From: Roseivirga ehrenbergii
GTDB taxonomy: Bacteria; Bacteroidota; Bacteroidia; Cytophagales; Cyclobacteriaceae
Length of the DNA: 64,000 bases
Assembly (NCBI RefSeq): GCF_001593005.1
Contig: NZ_LQZQ01000052.1
Span: 23,279-87,278 of the forward strand
Direction of reading: 5' to 3'
This document shows, piece by piece, positions 27,211 through 35,247 of the stretch. Under the pieces are notes generated by a model. That model had not been told where the DNA came from. It saw only the letters and a list, made by a program, of their open reading frames with translations, and did no database searches. The position numbers were made by a program, and so were the translations under genes. The stretch's first letter is position 1; each line of letters starts with the position of its first letter.

Positions 27211-30180
27211 ATGACAGACTTTAAGAAATTCAATAATCTCACTGGGTGGGCGGTTTTTATAGCTTCGTTGATCGTTTATATTTTGACTCTCGAAGAAACC
27301 GCGAGCTTTTGGGATTCAGGAGAGTTTATTGCCATTGCCTATAAACTAGAGGTTTCTCACCCTCCAGGCGCGCCACTTTATATGCTTATTGGGCGAATGT
27401 TCTCATTTTTTGCTTTTGGCGATGTAACTCAAGTAGCTTATTGGATCAACATGGTAAGTGCTGTTTCTAGTGCTTTTGCGGTGCTTTTCCTGTATTGGAC
27501 CATCGTGATGTTGGGCAGAAAATTGATCAATGCTGAGTTGGGCAACGAAACCAATGTTCAGAAAATATTACTTGCTGGAGCAGGCGTAGTTGGCGCCATG
27601 AGCTTTGCCTTTACTGATTCATTCTGGTTTTCGGCAGTAGAAGGCGAAGTATATGGAATGTCTTCATTCTTTACCGCTTTTGTGTTTTGGGCCATGCTTA
27701 AATGGGAAATTGTAGATGATGAAAGTGGAAGAAATAAATGGATTGTCTTGATCTTTTATATGCTTGGGCTTTCTACAGGTGCGCACCTTTTAGGCTTGGT
27801 TACTTTACCTGCTTTAGGCTTAATCTATTATTTCAAAAAATACGAAAACCCAACTTGGAAAGGTGCTTTCGCGGCAATGGGCATTTCATTGTTTTTGGTA
27901 ATGCTCATCAACTCCTTTATCATTCCTGGACTTCCAACACTAGCCGGAAAGTTTGAGATTACCTTCGTAAATACCTTTGGCTTGCCATTTGGTTCGGGCG
28001 CATTATTTATGATTGCCCTACTCATTGCCGCCATTGTGTTTGGATTGAAATGGACCAGAAGAAAAGAATACGTTACCCTAAACACCTTGATCTTAGGAAT
28101 CACTTTTGTGTTGATAGGTTATTCTTGTTATGCGGTAATCCTTATTCGTTCTAAAGACAACCCTGCGATTGACCAAAACAATCCTGAAAATGTAATGACT
28201 TTCATCTCTTATCTTAAGAGAGAACAGTATGGTAGCAGACCTCTCCTTTACGGTCAATATTACAATGCACCACAACCACAAACAAAGCAAGGTGCTCCTA
28301 TATATTATAAAGATAATGACGAGTACAAAATCTCTGATTATAAAGTAGAAACCACCTATGACGATGCTTGGTCAACGTTTCTACCAAGAATGTACAGTTC
28401 TTCCCCTGCCCATATTCAAAAATATATGGCCATTACTGGCTTGAGAGAAGGTGAAAAACCAACTTTCTTAGACAACTTGGCTTTCATGTTCTCGCATCAG
28501 ATTGGGCACATGTATGTGCGCTATTTTATGTTCAATTTTTCTGGAAGGGAAAGCGACATTCAAGATGCAGATTACTTAACCGCTTTTGATGGCAATAAAG
28601 ATGTTCCTGATTTTATTAAGAATAATAAATCGAGGAATCAGTATTATATGATTCCGTTGATTCTCGGCCTCATAGGTTTCTTCTTTCAATTTAACCGAGA
28701 CCCAAAACGCTTTTCGGCTACGCTGATGTTCTTTATTCTTACGGGATTGGCCCTAGTAATCTACCTGAACTCGCCACCAATAGAACCAAGAGAACGAGAT
28801 TATATTTACACGGGTTCGTACTACGCCTTTGCTATTTGGATTGGTTTTGCGGTATTGGCCATTGGTAGTGCTGCAATGAAACGCGGCAAGGCTCTAGCTT
28901 ATGGTGCGCTGGCGCTATGCCTAGTTTCGCCAATTATTTTAGCCGCTGAAAACTGGGATGACCATGACAGAACTGGAAGGTTCTTCTCTGTAGATTCGGC
29001 AAGAAACTTCTTGGCTTCATGTGCTCCAAATGCCATACTATTTACTGGAGGTGATAATGACACTTTTCCGCTTTGGTATGTACAAGAAGTAGAAGGCTTT
29101 AGAACTGATGTGCGTGTAATTGTACTGAGTTACTATAACACCGATTGGTATGTAGACCAAACCAAGGTGAAAATGAACGACTCTGAGGCTTTCCCTTATT
29201 CTTTAGATATTGAAAGCTACCGTCAAGGCACAAACGACTATTTATATGTAGACGAACGCCCTCAATACAAAGGCAAAGCGATTGACCTAAAGGATTATAT
29301 TTCCTTAGTACAGCGCAAGAGCCCAGTGATTCAAAGGCAGCTTGGCTCAGGCACAGTAATCAATACAGTTCCAGCCCGTTCACTCTTCCTTAATGTAGAT
29401 TCCACACAAGTAGAAAAACTTGGAGTTATCCCGAACAGTCTTAAGAAATATCAGACGGATAGAATGACGTTTACTTTTAAGCAAGGCGAGAACTTCTTAG
29501 AGAAAGCGCACCTGATGATGCTTGATTTGATTGCAACCAATAACTGGGAAAGACCAATCTACTTCAATTACACTTCGGTAAGCTCGGTTCCATTCGATTT
29601 GGATGACTACTTAGTGCAAGAAGGTATGGCCTATCGACTTCTTCCTGTCCAAAAACCAGGAAGCATGAGAGAAATTGTGAATACAGATTTGATGTATGAT
29701 AATGTGATGAACAAGTTCCAGTTTAGGGGATTAGACGACCCAAGTACGAACCTGAACGGAGACTACAGAGGTTTTGCTCAAAACCACAGGTCTATGTTTA
29801 CCACCTTAGCGGATGCATTAATTACTGAGGGGGATACTACCAGAGCAAAAACTGTTTTGGACTATGGTATGGAAGTAATGCCTAAAGAGTCGCTTCCTTA
29901 CGATATTGCTTCTGTAAGTTTTGTTCAAGCTTATTTAAATATTGGCGAAGAAGAAAAAGCACTTGCCATGGGGATGGAAATAGCCGAAATGTTTAACGAA
30001 ATGGCTACTTATCATCAAAAGAAGATGCGCTATGATTACGAGTTCAGAAAGTACTTAAATGGACTTCAGTACTTACAATCCATCTTTAGCCAATATGGCT
30101 ACCCAGAACAAGCCGCACGATTAAGAGAGATGCTCGATGGACAAAACACTATGCTGTCCATGGATAGAAGTAACTTCTAA
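27211..30180 (+). CDS. DUF2723 family glycosyltransferase (GT117, TMEM260-like)
   Basis: A 989-residue inner-membrane enzyme. The N-terminal half has about a dozen transmembrane helices; the first outer loop holds ETASFWDSGEFIA (about 29-41, with D35 in the catalytic position expected of GT-C enzymes) and EVSHPPGAPLY (47-57). The C-terminal part (about 560-989) is soluble, beginning NAILFTGGDNDTFPLWYVQE, and ends in TPR-like helices. DUF2723 contains the animal protein O-mannosyltransferase TMEM260; in Bacteroidota a role in O-mannosylation of exported proteins or lipids from a polyprenyl-linked sugar is plausible but inferred. A near-consensus TATAATTG sits at 27143-27150, without a clear -33 box. 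Confidence 0.85.
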   Translation: MTDFKKFNNLTGWAVFIASLIVYILTLEETASFWDSGEFIAIAYKLEVSHPPGAPLYMLIGRMFSFFAFGDVTQVAYWINMVSAVSSAFAVLFLYWTIVMLGRKLINAELGNETNVQKILLAGAGVVGAMSFAFTDSFWFSAVEGEVYGMSSFFTAFVFWAMLKWEIVDDESGRNKWIVLIFYMLGLSTGAHLLGLVTLPALGLIYYFKKYENPTWKGAFAAMGISLFLVMLINSFIIPGLPTLAGKFEITFVNTFGLPFGSGALFMIALLIAAIVFGLKWTRRKEYVTLNTLILGITFVLIGYSCYAVILIRSKDNPAIDQNNPENVMTFISYLKREQYGSRPLLYGQYYNAPQPQTKQGAPIYYKDNDEYKISDYKVETTYDDAWSTFLPRMYSSSPAHIQKYMAITGLREGEKPTFLDNLAFMFSHQIGHMYVRYFMFNFSGRESDIQDADYLTAFDGNKDVPDFIKNNKSRNQYYMIPLILGLIGFFFQFNRDPKRFSATLMFFILTGLALVIYLNSPPIEPRERDYIYTGSYYAFAIWIGFAVLAIGSAAMKRGKALAYGALALCLVSPIILAAENWDDHDRTGRFFSVDSARNFLASCAPNAILFTGGDNDTFPLWYVQEVEGFRTDVRVIVLSYYNTDWYVDQTKVKMNDSEAFPYSLDIESYRQGTNDYLYVDERPQYKGKAIDLKDYISLVQRKSPVIQRQLGSGTVINTVPARSLFLNVDSTQVEKLGVIPNSLKKYQTDRMTFTFKQGENFLEKAHLMMLDLIATNNWERPIYFNYTSVSSVPFDLDDYLVQEGMAYRLLPVQKPGSMREIVNTDLMYDNVMNKFQFRGLDDPSTNLNGDYRGFAQNHRSMFTTLADALITEGDTTRAKTVLDYGMEVMPKESLPYDIASVSFVQAYLNIGEEEKALAMGMEIAEMFNEMATYHQKKMRYDYEFRKYLNGLQYLQSIFSQYGYPEQAARLREMLDGQNTMLSMDRSNF

Positions 30181-30209
30181 ATAAAGAATTGAAATAGCCG
30201 AGAAATCGG

Positions 30210-30983
30210 TTATTTCTCTAAAATCAAAAATAAATCTAATGCAGTATCTGCATCATCAGTCAGGGGATAATCTTCCTGACTGATTTCGTTTACAAGCTTT
30301 GTGTTTCCGTTATTGAGCTTGTTTCTGTTCAGTCTGTTTAAAATATCGTAAGGAATTCTAAGTAAAGGCGCTGGCAAATTGTATTGCAAATTGAAAATAT
30401 CGAAGCGGGTAATTCGTTGTACCGCTCGTTTATTTTCTTCGTAATAAGCCATTACTTTTTCATTGCCCGTTACCCCTTTCATTTCCACTTTAGTAAAAAT
30501 TTCAGAAGCCAAATCCGTTAACTGTTGAGCAGTGTATTCGCGCACATGCCAAGGATTTCTGGTCAGGGTTTTCTTAATATTTGGGGTAGTCAAAACGGCT
30601 TTACCACCTGGTTTTAACACACGGTAGATTTCTTTCAAAAACTCCTTATCCTTCTTTACGTGTTCAATCACTTGAAACGAAACTATAGAATCGAAACTAT
30701 TATCGGCTAAATCAGAAAAAGGTGGAAACACTGCCTGACGAAAATCTAGCTTAGGATATTTACCCTTCAGTTCGTCAATTACAGATTGAATTTTATCTAA
30801 AGCCACGTAGCTATCTCCCAAAGGCGCTAGCAGTTCTACACCACGTCCTTCGCCACAACCTAACTCCAATAAATCTCCCTTTATATAAGGTACAGCCAAA
30901 TAATAGGCCCTTAATAATCTTTGATGTATAGGGTTATCAGATGCAATTTTGTCTGAAGCGATTTCAGTTGTGTAGGTAGCCAT
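30210..30983 (-). CDS. Class I SAM-dependent methyltransferase
   Basis: A 257-residue cytoplasmic methyltransferase. Motif I is LLELGCGEGRGVELL (about residues 37-51), followed by VALDKIQ (motif II), FDSIVSFQVIEHVKKD (about 93-108, motif IV with the VIEH typical of the UbiE/Methyltransf_11 type) and RVLKPGGKAVLTTPN. The substrate is unknown; in Bacteroidota such genes often lie among cell-envelope sugar genes. An exact -7 box TATTTTTG (minus, 31005-30998) lies 15 bases upstream, but no -33 TTG at good spacing. Confidence 0.85.
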   Translation of the reverse strand: MATYTTEIASDKIASDNPIHQRLLRAYYLAVPYIKGDLLELGCGEGRGVELLAPLGDSYVALDKIQSVIDELKGKYPKLDFRQAVFPPFSDLADNSFDSIVSFQVIEHVKKDKEFLKEIYRVLKPGGKAVLTTPNIKKTLTRNPWHVREYTAQQLTDLASEIFTKVEMKGVTGNEKVMAYYEENKRAVQRITRFDIFNLQYNLPAPLLRIPYDILNRLNRNKLNNGNTKLVNEISQEDYPLTDDADTALDLFLILEK

Positions 30984-31083
30984 GCTTAACTTTTGCCCAA
31001 AAATAAACCATTTAGCTTACAATGAGCTAATCAAGTCAGCATTCCCTACAATTTGATTACATTTGTCGTCAGTTTTACACCGC

Positions 31084-32304
31084 ATGAAAAGGCTCGTATT
31101 CACTTTAATTTTTACAATCTGCGTTCAGTGGCTATATTCTCAAAGCCGAATGAGTTCAGCAGACGTTAGTTTTCTGTACAACCCAGATCATGAATTTTTA
31201 ATTGACCACAGACTCGCCCAAAACGGCAATAAAGTAAAAGTATATGTTCGCTTTATTCTGAATAGCGGGGTGGTTAAAATTAGTGATTACGAAATTCAAT
31301 ACGATGTTCGTGATAGCTACATTGATGAAAAGCACGTAAACTCTACCACCAGATTAGATTCTGCTACATTAGTAGCCACAGGCTTCCGCGAGTTTATTTA
31401 TTCATTTGAATTTGAAAAAACAGCTGACCAAAACCTCATTATATTAGAAGTCAACAATATTTTACGAGGCAGAAAATTTTTGATCGACATACCGATTGAA
31501 AGGAGCAGAAGCACTCAAAATCAACCCTTCCTTATTTTTGAGGCACAAAGAAATGTACCCTATTTCTCTCGTTTCATTAACCTAGATCAGTCGGTAAGGC
31601 TGGTGAATGTTTTCGGAAATGAAGGAAAATATCAAATAGAAGGCGTGATCAATAATCAAGCGGTTGCCATTCCTCCTTTTGATGAAGGGCGAATACAAGT
31701 TCCTTCTAAAATAGAGATTGATACCTTGTATGGCGCAGTTGAAAATGAAGTTCTGAAATTTTCAACCCCTGGATATTACATCATAAATGAAGCTACGGAT
31801 CCATCAAATACCCTAGGAGTTCTGGTAACTGATCCTTTTTTTCCGTACTTCGGTCAGTTTGAAAGGTTGGTGGAGCCTTTGATTTTTATTACTACCAACG
31901 ATGAATATAAAACCTTGAGGACTGCCAGAGATACACGGTCGGCTTTCGAAAATTTTGTTACCACTCGAATTTCAAATGGAGGAAGAATAGCCCAAGATTT
32001 TGTGAAATACTATTACAGGAGACTTCGAAAATCGGCCCATTTATTCACTTCTAATAAAGAAGGTTGGAAAACCGATCGAGGAATGGTATACCAGATTTAC
32101 GGAAACCCATTGCAAGTATTCCGTAATGAAGAACAAGAATTATGGGTATATGCTGCTCCAAATGGAGGCCGAATACGCTTTAATTTCGAAATCGTTTCAG
32201 AAGAAAATAACCTTTTGACTTACCGTTTAATTAGAGAAAGTAAGTTTAAAGAATCGTGGGTAGATGCTGTGACCAGCTGGCGTAGCGGAAAAGTAATTGA
32301 ATGA
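31084..32304 (+). CDS. GWxTD domain-containing secreted protein
   Basis: A 406-residue exported protein with a signal peptide (MKRLVFTLIFTICVQWLYSQ). Residues about 30-250 are beta-rich, and about 260-400 carry the GWxTD domain (YYRRLRKSAHLFTSNKEGWKTDRG; VYQIYGNPLQVFRNEEQELWVY). The family is widespread in Bacteroidota and of unknown role. A TTG seven codons upstream is in frame, but the ATG at 31084 gives a proper signal peptide. An exact -7 box TACATTTG lies at 31058-31065 with no good -33. Its stop overlaps the rlmB start by four bases (ATGA). Confidence 0.82.
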   Translation: MKRLVFTLIFTICVQWLYSQSRMSSADVSFLYNPDHEFLIDHRLAQNGNKVKVYVRFILNSGVVKISDYEIQYDVRDSYIDEKHVNSTTRLDSATLVATGFREFIYSFEFEKTADQNLIILEVNNILRGRKFLIDIPIERSRSTQNQPFLIFEAQRNVPYFSRFINLDQSVRLVNVFGNEGKYQIEGVINNQAVAIPPFDEGRIQVPSKIEIDTLYGAVENEVLKFSTPGYYIINEATDPSNTLGVLVTDPFFPYFGQFERLVEPLIFITTNDEYKTLRTARDTRSAFENFVTTRISNGGRIAQDFVKYYYRRLRKSAHLFTSNKEGWKTDRGMVYQIYGNPLQVFRNEEQELWVYAAPNGGRIRFNFEIVSEENNLLTYRLIRESKFKESWVDAVTSWRSGKVIE

Positions 32305-33047
32305 TGATAGACCAACCTAAAGATGACTTCATTTACGGAAGTCGGGCAATAATCGAAGCCATAAACGCTGGTAAAGAAATAGATAAGCTACTTCTACAAA
32401 AAGACGTTAAAAACGAACTTACCACCGAATTGTTAATCGCTGCGCGCGACTTCAATATTCCGGTTCAGAAAGTACCCATTGAAAAACTGAACCGCATTAC
32501 GCGAAAAAACCATCAGGGAGCAGTTGCCTTTGTTTCATCAGTAGTATATGCATCATTAGATAATATTATTTCTGAAGCTTACAGCAAAGGTGAGGTGCCT
32601 CTTTTGATTGTATTAGACCGTATTACCGATGTCAGAAATTTTGGAGCCATTGCCCGAACAGCAGAATGTGTAGGCGCCCATGGAATTGTAATTCCATCGA
32701 GAGGAAATGCACAAGTGGGTAGCGATGCCATGAAAACTTCTGCAGGTGCTTTAAACTTTATTCCAGTTTGCCGAGCCGATAATTTAAAAACCACCCTTAG
32801 AGAAATTCGTGATAACGGAATCACCGTTTTAGCCTGTACCGAAAAAGCCTCTGATTTGGTTTACCAACATGACCTTACCGTTCCTATTGCTTTGTTAATG
32901 GGCTCTGAAGAAGACGGCATTTCGCCTGAGTATCTAAAGCTTGCCGATCAGCTTTGTAAACTTCCTATTAAAGGAAATATAGAGTCGCTGAATGTGTCGG
33001 TAGCAACATCCGTAGTTTTATACGAAGTAGTGAGACAGCGCGGTTAA
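32301..33047 (+). CDS. rlmB: 23S rRNA (guanosine-2'-O-)-methyltransferase RlmB (TrmH/SPOUT family)
   Basis: A 248-residue SPOUT methyltransferase that methylates the 2'-OH of G2251 in 23S rRNA. The N-terminal substrate-binding domain (FIYGSRAIIEAINAGKEIDKLLLQK) is followed by the three SPOUT motifs: LDRITDVRNFGAIARTAEC (about 103-121), LLMGSEEDGISPEY (about 197-210) and PIKGNIESLNVSVATSVVLYE (about 218-238). The start is one of two tandem ATGs (32301 or 32304) inside the stop of the GWxTD gene, so translation is coupled. Confidence 0.92.
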   Translation: MMIDQPKDDFIYGSRAIIEAINAGKEIDKLLLQKDVKNELTTELLIAARDFNIPVQKVPIEKLNRITRKNHQGAVAFVSSVVYASLDNIISEAYSKGEVPLLIVLDRITDVRNFGAIARTAECVGAHGIVIPSRGNAQVGSDAMKTSAGALNFIPVCRADNLKTTLREIRDNGITVLACTEKASDLVYQHDLTVPIALLMGSEEDGISPEYLKLADQLCKLPIKGNIESLNVSVATSVVLYEVVRQRG

Positions 33048-33065
33048 GCGCTCGTTTTATAAAAA

Positions 33066-33102
33066 CAAAAATGGCTACCCTGATATAGAGTAGCCATTTT
33101 TG
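33066..33102. terminator. Bidirectional intrinsic terminator between rlmB and manC
   Basis: A 13-pair perfect stem CAAAAATGGCTAC...GTAGCCATTTTTG with an 11-base loop. The A-run and T-run at its base give a T-tract on both strands, fitting the convergent genes on either side. Confidence 0.85.
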
Positions 33103-33122
33103 TTTGACCTAAGTACTTAACT

Positions 33123-34193
33123 CTAGCTAAACTCTTCGCCTTTGGCTTTAGCATCGTGTAGAAATTCTCGGAATTTTTTCTCGGCATCCTTCTTACAAAT
33201 GAGCACTACATTATCACTTTGCGTAATAAGGTAGCCATCTAAATCTTGCGCAACAATTAAGGTATCGGTTGGGCCTTTTACATAGCAATTTTTAGAGTTG
33301 TATAAAAGCGCCTTTGCATCTACTACATTACCGTTGTCATCCTTGGCTTTAATTTCATGCAAGGAATCCCAACTCCCCAAGTCTGACCAATCAAAAGTGC
33401 CTTTCACCATAAAAACATTACTGGCCTTTTCCATAATACCGTAATCAATGGAAATACTCTTACATTGAGCATAAGCACTATTGATAAATTTTTGCTCTTC
33501 TGGGGTATAGTAAGCATCATTACCTTCCTCAAAAATCATTGCTAAGTCAGTGAGGTGTTCATGTAAAGCCGCAATTATAGTTTCTACAGACCATATAAAA
33601 ATTCCTGCGTTCCATACAAAATCACCACTCTCCACAAATTTTTGAGCCAATTCAAGCTCTGGCTTTTCAGTAAATGTTTTTACTTTTTTCACCTTTTTCA
33701 AAGGGCTAGAATGGTACTGAATATAGCCATAGCCCGTTTCAGGCCTAGTGGGAACTATGCCCAGTGTAATCAATTTATCAGATCCACTTGCCGCTTTTAT
33801 TGCCGTGCTTAAGTTTTTATTAAACAGGTTTTCCTTAAAAACCACATGGTCTGAAGGCGCCACAATCATTATTCCCTTTGGATCTTTTTTCTTGATTTTA
33901 AAAGCCGGATAGGCCACAGCTACAGCGGTATTTCTTCCAATTGGCTCTAAAAGAATTTGGTCTTCAGAAAGCAGGGGAAGCTGCTCTTTTACTAAATCGT
34001 GGTAACGCTTGTTGGTAACTATGTAGAAATTCTCTTCAGGACATACGGCCAAAAATCGGTCGTAAGTCATTTGAAGCAAAGTACGACCTGTGCCCAAAAC
34101 ATCTAAAAATTGTTTGGGTTTGTTCGCACGACTGTACGGCCAGAAGCGACTTCCAATGCCACCAGCCATAATCACTACATAATTGTGTTCCAT
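33123..34193 (-). CDS. manC: Mannose-1-phosphate guanylyltransferase
   Basis: A 356-residue cytoplasmic enzyme making GDP-mannose from mannose-1-phosphate and GTP. The nucleotide loop is VIMAGGIGSRFWPYSRANKPKQFLDVLG (about residues 7-34). Further motifs are EPIGRNTAVAVAY, MIVAPSDHVV, ETGYGYIQY, VKTFTEKPE and WNAGIFIWS. It lacks the C-terminal phosphomannose isomerase domain of the long (type II) enzymes. It lies one base after kdsD, so the two sugar-activation genes form an operon. Confidence 0.92.
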   Translation of the reverse strand: MEHNYVVIMAGGIGSRFWPYSRANKPKQFLDVLGTGRTLLQMTYDRFLAVCPEENFYIVTNKRYHDLVKEQLPLLSEDQILLEPIGRNTAVAVAYPAFKIKKKDPKGIMIVAPSDHVVFKENLFNKNLSTAIKAASGSDKLITLGIVPTRPETGYGYIQYHSSPLKKVKKVKTFTEKPELELAQKFVESGDFVWNAGIFIWSVETIIAALHEHLTDLAMIFEEGNDAYYTPEEQKFINSAYAQCKSISIDYGIMEKASNVFMVKGTFDWSDLGSWDSLHEIKAKDDNGNVVDAKALLYNSKNCYVKGPTDTLIVAQDLDGYLITQSDNVVLICKKDAEKKFREFLHDAKAKGEEFS

Positions 34194-34194
34194 G

Positions 34195-35166
34195 CTATAC
34201 TATTCCTTCGTTTATCAAATCCTGAATATGGATAAACCCAACGATACTTTCAGCATCATCTAAAACTACCAAATGGTTGATTGAATGTTCTCTCATTTGG
34301 TTCATGGCTCGCAAAGCAAATTCTCCTTTTACTATCGTTTTAGGGTTTTTAGTCATTACCTCGGCCACAGTCCTGTGCTCAAAACTCATGTCTTTCTCGA
34401 TCATTCGCCTGATATCTCCATCAGTAAAAATCCCCGTCAGTTTTCCATTATTATCCACAACGGCTGTTGCCCCTAAACGTTTCTTAGAAATCTCAAGAAT
34501 GCTCTCTTTTACCAAATCTGTTTCTTTCACAATTGGTAAACCATTTTTAGGATAAATGTCCTCTACTTTCAAGTAGAGCTGTTTTCCCAATGACCCTCCG
34601 GGGTGGTATTTTGCAAAATCTTCGCTGGTAAACCCTCGACACTCTAATAAACAAACAGCTAGGGCATCGCCCAAAGCCATATGCGCAGTAGTACTGGTGG
34701 TGGGGGCCAAATTATTTGGATCAGCTTCCTTATCAATTGTGGCATTCAATACGTGGTCTGCTTGTTTAGCTAAGTCAGAATCCAGATTGCTCACCAAGGC
34801 AATAAGTTTTGCTCCCGTTCTTTTTATTAGCGGAACCAGCACTTTTATTTCTGGTGTGTTACCACTCTTGGAAATGCAAATTACAGCATCATTTGGTTGT
34901 ACCATTCCCAAATCACCATGAATGGCGTCTGCGGCATGCATAAAAAGAGAAGGCGTTCCTGTGGAATTTAAGGTCGCTACAATCTTATTTGCAACAATAG
35001 CGCTCTTTCCTACCCCCGTTATAACCACCCTTCCTTCTAATTTTAGAATCAATGAAACGATGGCTTCAAAACCCTCGTCAATGAATTCAGAAATTTGTCT
35101 AATAGCGTCCGCTTCTTTGAGAAGAGTATTTTTGGCTGTAGTTTGAATATTTTTTGCTAATTTCAA
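34195..35166 (-). CDS. kdsD: Arabinose-5-phosphate isomerase (KpsF/GutQ/KdsD family)
   Basis: A 323-residue enzyme converting ribulose-5-phosphate to arabinose-5-phosphate, the first step to Kdo of lipopolysaccharide. Residues about 35-180 form the SIS domain (GRVVITGVGKSAIVANKIVATLNSTGTPSLFMHAADAIHGDLG is the region 46-88; ISKSGNTPE; KEADPNNLAPTTST), and about 205-320 two CBS domains. The C-terminal TDGDIRR motif is typical. An exact -7 box TATCTTTG lies at 35200-35193 on the minus strand, but with no -33 TTG at proper spacing. Confidence 0.92.
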   Translation of the reverse strand: MKLAKNIQTTAKNTLLKEADAIRQISEFIDEGFEAIVSLILKLEGRVVITGVGKSAIVANKIVATLNSTGTPSLFMHAADAIHGDLGMVQPNDAVICISKSGNTPEIKVLVPLIKRTGAKLIALVSNLDSDLAKQADHVLNATIDKEADPNNLAPTTSTTAHMALGDALAVCLLECRGFTSEDFAKYHPGGSLGKQLYLKVEDIYPKNGLPIVKETDLVKESILEISKKRLGATAVVDNNGKLTGIFTDGDIRRMIEKDMSFEHRTVAEVMTKNPKTIVKGEFALRAMNQMREHSINHLVVLDDAESIVGFIHIQDLINEGIV

Positions 35167-35247
35167 CTTAATGGCGTTTGAAACATACGCGACAAAGATA
35201 AGGATTCGCTCAAACGTTTTTTAAAACTGGATATATTTATAGGAAGT

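Noticed and set aside
35193..35200. Promoter of kdsD based on TATCTTTG on the minus strand
   Set aside because: The -7 box is exact, but the only upstream TTTG is 10 bases away, too close for a -33 element, so I do not list it as a promoter.
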